Below, piece by piece: positions 1-7,618 of a stretch of DNA of 64,000 nt. The translations under genes were made by a program, and so were the position numbers. The stretch spans positions 1 to 64,000 of the forward strand of contig NZ_BMFQ01000001.1 in assembly GCF_014638915.1 (NCBI RefSeq), given 5' to 3'. The DNA is from Xanthomarina arctica (GTDB lineage: Bacteria > Bacteroidota > Bacteroidia > Flavobacteriales > Flavobacteriaceae). The notes under the pieces were generated by a model. That model was not told where the DNA came from and searched no databases. It saw only the letters and a list, made by a program, of their open reading frames with translations. Each line of letters begins with the position of its first letter. Within the stretch, counting starts at the first letter, position 1.

Positions 1-325
1 ACAATGTTGACGAGATCTATAGTCTCTGCGTATATATTAACCTTATTCCTCTCTTTTGTGCTTTCTAATTTATATGCCTTAATTTAGTGTTTTTATTAAA
101 ATGCTAACTTAAGAAGTATATAAAACATAGCTATTATAGTCTTTATCAAAGGTTTCTGTGTATTTGCGAAGACCGCCAAACTTTTAAATTTGGCTTTTAG
201 TAAAATAAAGATAAAAAGAAAAATTTAAAAATTCGGCTCGTGTATAATCCGAAACGATAGCGTCTTTTTACACGCTACGTTTCATATACTAGACGTTGTG
301 CTTCATTACCAGAAACCGCTAATCA
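1..325. other. Non-coding left edge with a degenerate attC-like palindrome
   Basis: I see no credible gene in this stretch. It contains a short inverted pair GCCAAA (175-180) / TTTGGC (189-194), then GTGTATAAT near 240 and ATATAC near 284 flanking an inner AGCGT/ACGCT pair. It ends in the box GTTGTGC (295-301). This matches the right half of the better-preserved palindromes at 1940-2072, 2884-3017 and 5329-5462, but no clear left AAC box precedes GTGTATAAT. I read it as a degenerate or rearranged member of the same site family that leads into the first gene. Confidence 0.45.
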
Positions 326-1099
326 ATGATAAAATTCTTTAGAAAAATTAGACAAAATATGATTAGGGACAACAAAGTAGGTAAGTATTTATTCTATGCA
401 ATTGGAGAAATTGTACTTGTGGTTATTGGAATTTTAATTGCATTAGCAATAAATAATAATAACGAAAAACAAAAAACTAGAGCAAAGGAGCTTAACTATT
501 TATCAGGAATTAAATCTGATATAAATCTTAATTTAATCGAACTCAAAACTTATATCACAACCAGGGAAACATCTGTCAGTTCTGCTGAAAATATGCTAGA
601 GTTTTTTAATAATAAAAAAGAAGTCACCCCAGATAAATTTAATTTTAATAGTTTAAATGTACAAATTTGGTATCCTTTCAAAAAGAATGATAATACGTAT
701 CAAGAACTAATAAACTCTGGAAACCTTGCTATTATATCCAATGATTCAATTAAGGATATACTCATAAATTCACAATTGGGTTACAAGCAAATAACCTTTT
801 TAGAAACTCATATGCAATATGATTTTGAAAACTACATTTACCCCATATATTTCAGTACAACAGACCTTGAATCTGATATTTCAAACTATACTTTTCAAGT
901 ATCGAACGGAACAGATGGTGTAAGAACAGAACTCTCTAAAGAAAAGATTGAATTATTATTAAAAAACCAAACATTTAAAAATGGCTTTGTACTTTCCATC
1001 TTTAATAATGAAAAGCTTATTACTGAATATAAGAATATGATCTTTATGACCGAAAAATTAATTAAATTAATTGATTCAGAATTAATAAAAAACAAATAA
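326..1099 (+). CDS. DUF6090 family membrane-anchored protein (copy 1)
   Basis: The 257-residue product starts with a basic N-terminus, then a single hydrophobic segment at about residues 24-42 (GEIVLVVIGILIALAINN), then a soluble, mostly helical domain. The MIKFFRKIR start, the KYLFYAIGEI region and the segment that follows are the signature of the flavobacterial DUF6090 family, whose function is unknown. A second member follows at 1151. The unit begins with the box GTTGTGCTT at 295 and is followed by AAGCACAA at 1104-1110, its reverse complement, as expected of a cassette. The N-in, C-out topology is inferred. Confidence 0.8.
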   Translation: MIKFFRKIRQNMIRDNKVGKYLFYAIGEIVLVVIGILIALAINNNNEKQKTRAKELNYLSGIKSDINLNLIELKTYITTRETSVSSAENMLEFFNNKKEVTPDKFNFNSLNVQIWYPFKKNDNTYQELINSGNLAIISNDSIKDILINSQLGYKQITFLETHMQYDFENYIYPIYFSTTDLESDISNYTFQVSNGTDGVRTELSKEKIELLLKNQTFKNGFVLSIFNNEKLITEYKNMIFMTEKLIKLIDSELIKNK

Positions 1100-1150
1100 C
1101 GAAAGCACAAACCGCTAACCAAAAGGATTCCCGCTTACTCGGAAATAAAT
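1100..1150 (+). repeat. Truncated attC-like junction between the two DUF6090 genes
   Basis: The stretch carries AAGCACAA (1104-1110), complementary to the GTTGTGCTT box at 295-303. It is followed by ACCGCTAACC, which resembles ACCGCTAATC just before the first DUF6090 gene. The long palindrome seen at other junctions is missing, so the two DUF6090 genes may be a two-gene unit or a site that lost its central part. Confidence 0.4.
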
Positions 1151-1915
1151 ATGATAAAATTCTTTAGAAAAATACGTTACGACCTTATGGAGAAAAATAA
1201 AACTAGAAAGTATTTAAAATATGCTTTTGGAGAAATAATACTTGTGGTAGTTGGAATTTTAATCGCATTAAGTATTAATAATTGGAATGAAAATCGAAAA
1301 CATAATCAATCGATAAAAATATCAATAACTTCTCTTAAAAATGACTTAAAAAAAGATACAATTCAATTAAAAATGGATATTCAAGGAATTCAATTGGACT
1401 TTGATATGCTTACTAATTTCAAAATAAGATTGTCAAGTCCTAATGCAACCATCGACACATTAAAGCACATAGCAAGATATGAATACCTACCTTTCTTTGA
1501 TCCCAGTAATGAAATAAATAGAAATACAATAGTTTCCTTGTTAAGCACAGGAAATATGGATTACTTTAATGAAAACCTAAAGTCTAAAATTTTGAGTCAT
1601 AATTCAGAGCAACTGAAATTATTAAAAGTTATGGATCAAAATATTTCAATATTTTTAGATTCACAATATGGTCAAGGAATTGTGATGCAAAGTGAGAATC
1701 CTAATCCTATGATGAAATCTTCAGTAATTAAGGGCCCACTCTTGGAAAAGTATTGGAAAAATAAGGATGACAATTTATTTCTTGACACAATGCTCTCAAA
1801 ATTATCTGGAAAATTGTTAATGGATAATATTCTTCTTTGGGCTAAAGAAGATTTATTAGAAAAAACAAATGCAATGATTGAGTTTTTAAATAATTGGGAA
1901 ATAGAAAATGATTGA
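1151..1915 (+). CDS. DUF6090 family membrane-anchored protein (copy 2)
   Basis: This 254-residue paralogue of the preceding gene has the same opening MIKFFRKIR, the same hydrophobic segment at about residues 25-43 and the same SINNWNE-type motif after it; the soluble part has diverged strongly. The family is DUF6090, with no known activity. The gene lies on the same strand as all others between 326 and 6236 and is followed within 25 bp by the attC-like site at 1940. Whether it acts with copy 1 is not evident from sequence. Confidence 0.8.
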   Translation: MIKFFRKIRYDLMEKNKTRKYLKYAFGEIILVVVGILIALSINNWNENRKHNQSIKISITSLKNDLKKDTIQLKMDIQGIQLDFDMLTNFKIRLSSPNATIDTLKHIARYEYLPFFDPSNEINRNTIVSLLSTGNMDYFNENLKSKILSHNSEQLKLLKVMDQNISIFLDSQYGQGIVMQSENPNPMMKSSVIKGPLLEKYWKNKDDNLFLDTMLSKLSGKLLMDNILLWAKEDLLEKTNAMIEFLNNWEIEND

Positions 1916-1939
1916 ATTAATTTATAAAAAATAACGAAA

Positions 1940-2072
1940 GCACAACAACGTGTATAATCAATCGCTTGTTCTGTGTGTACTCGGAAAATCCTGCGGATTT
2001 TCTTCTGGTTCGTTTTCTTTTACTAATTTAGTTGCTAGCCAACGCAACTAACCATACACGAACACGTTGCCA
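1940..2072 (+). repeat. attC-like palindromic site C (133 bp)
   Basis: The left box GCACAAC (1940-1946) is followed by AAC and GTGTATAA. The inner perfect hairpin is GAAAATCC (1984-1991) / GGATTTTC (1995-2002). The right side reads CCATACAC, a 6-nt spacer and the box GTTGCCA (2066-2072). Left spacer (3 nt) and right spacer (6 nt) are unequal, as in folded integron attC sites with extrahelical bases. Layout and length match the sites at 2884 and 5329. Naming it attC-like is inference: the canonical GTTRRRY box is only partly met. Confidence 0.6.
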
Positions 2073-2078
2073 GTAATT

Positions 2079-2879
2079 ATGAAAAAACTCTTGCTCCTAA
2101 TTTTAATCCTTACTTTTAATTTAAGTTTTAGCCAAATAGAAGAACTTAAAGGTAAATGGATTTCTGAGCAAAATGAAGCTATTTCTATTATAGATACACT
2201 TGATTCATTCAATGGTATTATGAGTGAAACTAAATATGACTATTTTCTATTAAAAATAAAGTCAGATACATTAATTTTTAAACCTTGGCATAATTCATCA
2301 GACAATAATATTCAAAATAGATTTGAGTTAAAACTAATTGATGTTAATATAAACTCACTTACAATTCAACCGATTTCAAAGCTCTCAATTGATTTCTTTA
2401 AAAAGGAAGAACCAATAACTTTTATCAACCAAAAGCAAATTATCGACAAATCTTTTAAGTTTGAGAAACTGATTTTCCACTCTTCATCCTGTTTTGGTAC
2501 TTGTCCTATTGTTGACTTGGAAATTTCATCAAACAGAAAGCTTAAATTAACTGGAGACTATTACGTAGAAAACTCCAAAAGAAAAGACAAAGAACGTTCA
2601 GGAAGCTACATTGGAGAATTAACAGAAGAAGAGTACAACAAATTAATAGATTTAATCATTAAGTCAAGAATTACAACCTATAAAGACACAGATAAAAACG
2701 CTAACTTTTGTTGTGATGGTTCTATAAAAACTTTCGTTGTTTATCATAACGGCATTCGAAAATATTATAAGGCAATGATTTCTCCTCCTCTACTTGACGA
2801 ACTTATTTCATTTTTACAGACTATCGACCAAAAATCCATATTAACGAAAACAACAGATGAATTTGAATTTGAAAAATAA
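2079..2879 (+). CDS. Secreted DUF6438 domain protein
   Basis: I chose the ATG at 2079 because an upstream in-frame TTG at 2067 lies inside the recombination-type box of the preceding palindrome. The product has about 266 residues: a signal peptide (MKKLLLLILILTFNLSFSQ), a lipocalin-like middle region, and a C-terminal DUF6438 domain with the motif SSCFGTCP and a later FCCDG, a conserved cysteine pattern of that family. DUF6438 has no known function. The unit starts GTTGCCAGTA (2066) and ends TACTGGCAAC (2881-2890), a perfect 10-bp complement, so this gene looks like one complete cassette. Confidence 0.75.
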   Translation: MKKLLLLILILTFNLSFSQIEELKGKWISEQNEAISIIDTLDSFNGIMSETKYDYFLLKIKSDTLIFKPWHNSSDNNIQNRFELKLIDVNINSLTIQPISKLSIDFFKKEEPITFINQKQIIDKSFKFEKLIFHSSSCFGTCPIVDLEISSNRKLKLTGDYYVENSKRKDKERSGSYIGELTEEEYNKLIDLIIKSRITTYKDTDKNANFCCDGSIKTFVVYHNGIRKYYKAMISPPLLDELISFLQTIDQKSILTKTTDEFEFEK

Positions 2880-2883
2880 CTAC

Positions 2884-3017
2884 TGGCAACACTGTATATA
2901 AAAAAATGCGTAGTTTAGTGCTAAACCAAAGGAAAGTGCGTACTTGCTTTCATCCGATTTTCGTTCCGAAAATCCTCTGACACAAGCACGCACTTTTCAT
3001 ATACAAAACCGTTACCT
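2884..3017 (+). repeat. attC-like palindromic site D (134 bp)
   Basis: The left box TGGCAAC (2884-2890) is followed by ACT and GTATATAA; the right side has ATATAC, a 6-nt spacer and GTTACCT (3011-3017). The centre has an inner hairpin GATTTTCG (2956-2963) / CGAAAATC (2967-2974). Outside it lies a longer stem GTGCGTACTTG / CAAGCACGCAC with one mismatch, plus a small GTTTAG/CTAAAC hairpin. The arms differ from sites C and E, so D belongs to a second sequence subfamily with the same geometry. Confidence 0.6.
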
Positions 3018-3042
3018 GCAATTAGAACGAACCTATGAAATA

Positions 3043-5334
3043 ATGAAATACATAATTGAAATTTGCGTAGCAATAGACATCGCAATATTAGGTATAGCTT
3101 ATCCTATAATTGTAGACAAAATCTCGAACATAGGAGATAAATATAACTCCAATTATCTTTCTGAATTATTTAATAAAGAATATCCACAAAGGAGGCTTAA
3201 ATATTTAGATATTTCCACATTTAAATTCACTCTCTATTTTAATATTTTTTTATTCATTTTTTTAATTCTTGACTTACCTCCTTTATTCAAAACAAATATT
3301 TCTATAATTGACAACTTAATTGGCAATTCTGCTGAGATTCTAATATTACTATCTACGATAATTTTAACTATTCAATTCTTCATTTGGCTTGATAAGGTTA
3401 TGCTTTTCAATGGAAAACCGACTACTCTATTAAAAAAAATAATAGCTAAATACAACAAATTCAAAAATGATGATGACATTCAAAAAAAATATCATTTAAA
3501 AACAATTAATGAATTTTCTTTTTTTGCACTAAATAATTCAAATAATCCCGATAAACATCTTCAAAAAACATTAGTCGATTTTTATTATTTTGAGTTTAAA
3601 AAAAATAGAACAAACTATAATAATGAAATACAAGGATTAGAATACCCAAATGAATTATATGAATTTGTTTATGATTTATGTTCTTCTGTAGTCAGAAAAG
3701 ATAACGTGCAAATACCAGTTTTAGAGCATAGAGCTGTTAGTAGTTGGTGGATATTAGGAGAAAGTTTTGATGAAATTCCAATATCAGAAAAGACATATAA
3801 TTGGTTATGGCGAAATATTATTACAATTAGTAAAAAAGAAAAGTACATACGAAGTCATTGGAGTACTGCTCATCAATATCTCTCTCATAGATTAAGACCA
3901 ATATTGGAAGATTATGAGTGGAATGCACAAGAAGAGTTAATAACAAAAAACAAAGATGAAGTAGAAAAACGCAGAAAAGAAAGACTAGTGTTTTTAGAAT
4001 TTCATTATGCATTAGGAGGTTTATTACTTCATAAAAAGTTATATAAAACAATAGATTATATTTTAAATTACACGCAATCTGTACCTCCAAGCTATGAGTT
4101 ATTACCTGAAACAATGACCGATATTTTTTATTGGTTTGAAGAATTTAGGAATGAATTTAAAAGAGATAAACCTGTTGATATTAAATACTATTTCCCAGAA
4201 TTAGATAATTATGGAAATAGTGGTAAAATTACATATAGGATATCTAGTTATATTGTTTTACTATTTATTAGACAATTTTCACGAAATAAGCATCTTACTT
4301 ATCAAAATTTCACATCACTTCCTGAATTACCAGAGAATATTTTAGAATTAAACAATTGGTATGACGGTTTATCTTATTTTGAAAAATGCTTAGAGGATGT
4401 TACCCAAAACCACGAATTATTGTCAGAAACAAATTTTTCGGACATTGTAAAAACAAAAAAAACTGAAATGTTTGATTTTGTTTACAAACTAAAAGAAAAT
4501 ATAATTGAAAAAATTGGAGCTGAAAAACTAAATGCACCACTTTCGAAAGAAAAGATAAAAGACTTCAATGAAAAAACGAAAAATATAATAAATAATGCTT
4601 TCAAATTATATGATAATATATTTATTCCAATCGATAAAAAATCAAAAAAATCGGACTTAAAATTAACTGTAGCTGGAATAAACACGTTATTTTCCAAATC
4701 AGCGTTTACAGATAAAGATATACCAAACTTAAATTTTGACACAGTATTAGCAAGTCAAATATCTAATGGTAATATTAAGAGGTATATTCCAAACTCCTTT
4801 TTAATAGCAAGAACAAGAAGATACTTATTAAATTCGGACAATATAATTTCTGGTATTGAGAAACTTAACATAAATATTAATGATTATACTATTGTAGGAG
4901 TTAACATAAACGATGAGTTATCAAATAAATTAAGCAAATACAAAACAATACTGACAAATATCCCTTCTACACAGAACCAAATTCGTAACACATTATTCAT
5001 ACTCAAAACAAAAGATTTACCAAGTATTGAACATAGAGATTTAAGCGAAGAAGAAAAGGAAAAATTTGAATTGAAATTAATAGATGATAAACTGAAATTA
5101 TATACTTCTGTTGTTGAATTAGAAAGTGAAGAGTTAAAAGAAAAATGGAAAGAATTGACAAATCCGAGAGATATAGAAGTTAATGTAAGAGTTACAATTG
5201 CATTCTTATCATTGATTATTTGGAAAAAAGATGTTGATGTAGTTCAAATAAATATCGAAAATAGATATAAAGAACAAGGAATTCCTACAGATATTAACGA
5301 AATAACACCATTTGAAGATAATAACTGCAGGTAA
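3043..5334 (+). CDS. Large membrane protein of unknown function (cassette-borne)
   Basis: The frame is open from 2944, but its first 33 codons lie in the palindrome, so I place the start at ATG 3043 (763 residues). Three hydrophobic segments (about residues 3-24, 62-84 and 95-115) are followed by a long, charged, Lys/Glu-rich, mainly helical region of about 640 residues. I recognise no catalytic motif, no P-loop and no nuclease or peptidase signature. The composition is very AT-rich. The unit starts GTTACCTGCA (3011) and ends TGCAGGTAAC (5326-5335), an exact 10-bp complement, so this is a complete single-gene cassette and unusually long for one. A phage-defence or surface-sensing role is possible, but nothing in the sequence proves it. 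Confidence 0.6.
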   Translation: MKYIIEICVAIDIAILGIAYPIIVDKISNIGDKYNSNYLSELFNKEYPQRRLKYLDISTFKFTLYFNIFLFIFLILDLPPLFKTNISIIDNLIGNSAEILILLSTIILTIQFFIWLDKVMLFNGKPTTLLKKIIAKYNKFKNDDDIQKKYHLKTINEFSFFALNNSNNPDKHLQKTLVDFYYFEFKKNRTNYNNEIQGLEYPNELYEFVYDLCSSVVRKDNVQIPVLEHRAVSSWWILGESFDEIPISEKTYNWLWRNIITISKKEKYIRSHWSTAHQYLSHRLRPILEDYEWNAQEELITKNKDEVEKRRKERLVFLEFHYALGGLLLHKKLYKTIDYILNYTQSVPPSYELLPETMTDIFYWFEEFRNEFKRDKPVDIKYYFPELDNYGNSGKITYRISSYIVLLFIRQFSRNKHLTYQNFTSLPELPENILELNNWYDGLSYFEKCLEDVTQNHELLSETNFSDIVKTKKTEMFDFVYKLKENIIEKIGAEKLNAPLSKEKIKDFNEKTKNIINNAFKLYDNIFIPIDKKSKKSDLKLTVAGINTLFSKSAFTDKDIPNLNFDTVLASQISNGNIKRYIPNSFLIARTRRYLLNSDNIISGIEKLNININDYTIVGVNINDELSNKLSKYKTILTNIPSTQNQIRNTLFILKTKDLPSIEHRDLSEEEKEKFELKLIDDKLKLYTSVVELESEELKEKWKELTNPRDIEVNVRVTIAFLSLIIWKKDVDVVQINIENRYKEQGIPTDINEITPFEDNNCR

Positions 5335-5462
5335 CACCGTATATAATTTATTGCTGGCTTCTCGCCTACTTACGAAAGTCCTCGCGGACTTTCTTGGTTG
5401 GTAATTATTTACTAAATTAGTTACTTAAACCACGCAACAAACCATATACAACAACGTTGTAA
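5329..5462 (+). repeat. attC-like palindromic site E (134 bp)
   Basis: The left box AGGTAAC (5329-5335), ACC and GTATATAA form the left arm. The inner perfect hairpin is GAAAGTCC (5374-5381) / GGACTTTC (5386-5393) with a TCGC loop. The right arm is CCATATAC, a 6-nt spacer and GTTGTAA (5456-5462). It aligns along most of its length with site C, including a shared TTTACTAA..TTAGTT block and a CACGCAAC block before the right arm, which shows common descent. Confidence 0.6.
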
Positions 5463-5475
5463 AACACATAATGAA

Positions 5476-5709
5476 ATGAAATTATATCTTTCAAAATCTC
5501 ACTCTGATGATAACAGATTTTTTCCTAATCAAGGAAAATCAGGAATTATATTTTCATCGAAAGATGACATTTTAAAATTATGTGATTTTTTTGAGAAGAT
5601 TAAAAATCATATCGAAAATAATGAGAATTGTCATATGCACTTCAGAGATAGTTTTCCAGAATGGAAAAAAGAAAAACATATTGACTTAGAGATTAATGTA
5701 GATAAGTAA
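5476..5709 (+). CDS. Small protein of unknown function (77 aa)
   Basis: I used the ATG at 5476; an ATG at 5471 is out of frame and stops after two codons. The product is soluble, with an N-terminal beta-type stretch (KLYLSKSH), a central helix (DILKLCDFFEKIKNHIEN) and a WKKEKHIDLEI tail. The size and fold pattern resemble small immunity-type or conserved cassette proteins, but I cannot assign a family. The unit begins with box GTTGTAAAA at 5456, yet no complementary TTTTACAAC is visible downstream, so this last cassette has lost its own right-hand site or is fused to flanking DNA. Confidence 0.55.
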   Translation: MKLYLSKSHSDDNRFFPNQGKSGIIFSSKDDILKLCDFFEKIKNHIENNENCHMHFRDSFPEWKKEKHIDLEINVDK

Positions 5710-5816
5710 TTAAGTAAATTCAAATTGGACTCAATATTAAAATAAACTGATTTCCTTTATTTAAATGGATTTACTACATTTATAGATATAACATTTAATG
5801 AAAAAATTGTTCTAAA

Positions 5817-6236
5817 ATGGAAGATTCCATGTCCCAAATAATTAAAGAGATTGCAAGCAATCTAGATTGCGGATTTGACAGTTATTACAATTCTAAAACC
5901 GATGAAATTGTGACTATTCCAAATTTCTCTAACTTTTCCGATGAAGAAGAATTTCTAGAAACCTTTAAAGTTGATTTGAAAAAGGTAACTAAAAATAAAG
6001 ATGATTATATAAAAATTGGAGTTTTGGAAAGTTTTGAATCATTTAAAATCATGGAACTATTTGTCGATCAAATATCCGAAAAGCAATTAAAATATCAATT
6101 AGAAAAAGTTTTACATAACCAAAACCCATTCCAAAATTTCAAGTATTCCATTGAAAACTCTGATTATCGAAAATCATGGTTTGAATTTAAAAAAAATGAA
6201 CTCGAAAAAATTGTCAAAAACAGATTAGACGATTAG
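5817..6236 (+). CDS. UPF0158 family protein
   Basis: The 139-residue soluble protein has the arrangement typical of UPF0158: an N-terminal helix with a D-G-F-D-S-Y-Y-N turn, a central YIKIGVLESFESFKIMELFVDQI segment with the recurrent F-x-I-M-E-x-F pattern, then L-x-N-Q-N-P-F-x-x-F-K and a C-terminal W-F-E-F. The family has no established function. Starts at 5817 or 5829 are both possible; I kept the longer one. It is the last + strand gene of the accessory block, separated from its upstream neighbour by 107 AT-rich bases without a palindrome. Confidence 0.7.
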   Translation: MEDSMSQIIKEIASNLDCGFDSYYNSKTDEIVTIPNFSNFSDEEEFLETFKVDLKKVTKNKDDYIKIGVLESFESFKIMELFVDQISEKQLKYQLEKVLHNQNPFQNFKYSIENSDYRKSWFEFKKNELEKIVKNRLDD

Positions 6237-6429
6237 AAAACAAAAACTTCTAGCAAAAAAAGCTTGTGTTATTTTTCGATTTTTTTTTTTGAATTTTAAA
6301 CAACCTAAATCGAAAACACTCTTTTAAAAATTCTTTTAAATTTAAACCTAAAGTATCTATTTCAATGTTTTTTTTTGAAATACTTATTTTTAATAAAATT
6401 TTTGTGATTATTTCTGGCTTTTGAAAAAA

Positions 6430-6867
6430 TTAATATAATTTCTGATAACTAAATATCACTTCATTTTTTTCTAAATCAAAATATGCTGTTTGACCAAGTT
6501 CATTAGGAGGACAATTTAAAACAGGTCTAAATCTTCCTCCATTATAATGAGCTTTAAAGTCAGCTAAATCTTGTTTTGTGGCTGCTTTTTGATTTTTAGG
6601 AGTAAACATGTTTATTAAAAGATTAGATGCAACATTACCTAAAGCAGCATTAGTTATGTCTGCCATATTTACTTTTGGTGCATCATATTTTTTTTCAGGC
6701 ACTATTTCTTTTGGAGTTTTTTCAGTTGCAGGTAATTGTTTTAATTTTTTATTGGCATTAAAATTTGCAACTCTACATGACGTAGAACAAAATTTTTGTC
6801 TACCCCTTTTGGTTGGTTTATATTCTATCTGACAATAAAAACAAGTGTAATTGTAGGATTTTTGCAT
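6430..6867 (-). CDS. Zinc-finger-like hypothetical protein of the integrated element
   Basis: The 145-residue product opens with four cysteines in a C9-x2-C12 / C27-x3-C31 arrangement (CFYC and FCSTSC), a likely small zinc-binding module like those in mobile-element DNA-binding proteins. The remainder is basic and unstructured-looking up to about residue 65, then a helical part, then a short NELGQTAYFDLEKNE segment. It is downstream of, and on the same strand as, the integrase and the 233-residue gene, so it is probably part of the element. Function unknown. Confidence 0.6.
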   Translation of the reverse strand: MQKSYNYTCFYCQIEYKPTKRGRQKFCSTSCRVANFNANKKLKQLPATEKTPKEIVPEKKYDAPKVNMADITNAALGNVASNLLINMFTPKNQKAATKQDLADFKAHYNGGRFRPVLNCPPNELGQTAYFDLEKNEVIFSYQKLY

Positions 6868-6904
6868 TTTTAGCGTTAATGTTACGTAATATTTACGTTA
6901 AATA

Positions 6905-7606
6905 TTATAATTTCATATTAAACACAGTTTTCAAAAGAAAGTCTGTAGCTTCTTCTTCGGTAACCAATATTTTCTTTTCCTTTTTTGATCTCTTGGGTTT
7001 TAAGACTACTTTCTCGTTCTTAACTTCTACATCTATTGTCCTTGACAAAATTCCAGTTGGCTTCATTAAGTCCTGAAAGGATTCAAAATCTTTGGTGCTT
7101 AAAATAGAATCAGCCTTTATTTCTTTAATTTTTGGTGCATCTACAAAGTTCTCTTGAATATATTGCCAATGTTCTTCAAAAGTTGTTTGTTGTAACTCAA
7201 AAGACATCAAAATCTCATTATTTATTTCTTTAACATCTTGCTGAATATTTTCAACCATCCATTTCGAAACTCTTCTAAAGAAATCTAATTGAAGGCAATA
7301 TTTGTTCAATAGAAAGTTGAACTGTTTTTCTTCTAAATCTGGTTGAAGGTTTAGTAGTTTAAAAGTGCTCTTATCTAAACGCTCCTTTTTAATCAATAAA
7401 TGAAAATATGAAGGTGCATCTTCCAACAAAATATCAGATCCATCTGGCTTGACTATAACAACCTTATCAAATACGTTATCAAAAATCTTATCTTCCCACT
7501 TCTCTTTATCGAACTGGTTCCAAATTCTTCTTGGAATATAGAATATCATAGGTATATACAACCGTTTGGCTATTTCATCATATATCTGATCTAATGTTTC
7601 CTTCAT
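6905..7606 (-). CDS. Hypothetical protein of the integrated element (233 aa)
   Basis: The protein is predicted soluble, rich in Asp, Glu, Lys and Phe, with no signal peptide or membrane segment. It has an aromatic N-terminal part with a YIPRRIWNQFDKEKW motif and a basic run (KPKRSKKEKK) near residues 205-220 that could contact nucleic acid. I do not recognise a family. Only 12 bp separate it from the upstream integrase stop, so the two are probably co-transcribed. It may be an accessory factor of the element, which is inference. Confidence 0.55.
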   Translation of the reverse strand: MKETLDQIYDEIAKRLYIPMIFYIPRRIWNQFDKEKWEDKIFDNVFDKVVIVKPDGSDILLEDAPSYFHLLIKKERLDKSTFKLLNLQPDLEEKQFNFLLNKYCLQLDFFRRVSKWMVENIQQDVKEINNEILMSFELQQTTFEEHWQYIQENFVDAPKIKEIKADSILSTKDFESFQDLMKPTGILSRTIDVEVKNEKVVLKPKRSKKEKKILVTEEEATDFLLKTVFNMKL

Positions 7607-7618
7607 TGTTATTTCTAT

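Noticed and set aside
1984-2002. Inner hairpin of site C as a terminator
   Set aside because: No T-run follows, and the same inner hairpin position recurs in the other sites of the family.
2067-2078. Upstream TTG start of the DUF6438 gene
   Set aside because: It falls within the GTTGCCA box of the attC-like site; ATG 2079 precedes a proper signal peptide.
2944-3042. N-terminal extension of the 763-residue protein
   Set aside because: The added codons are encoded by the palindrome arms and lack protein-like composition; ATG 3043 starts a membrane segment.
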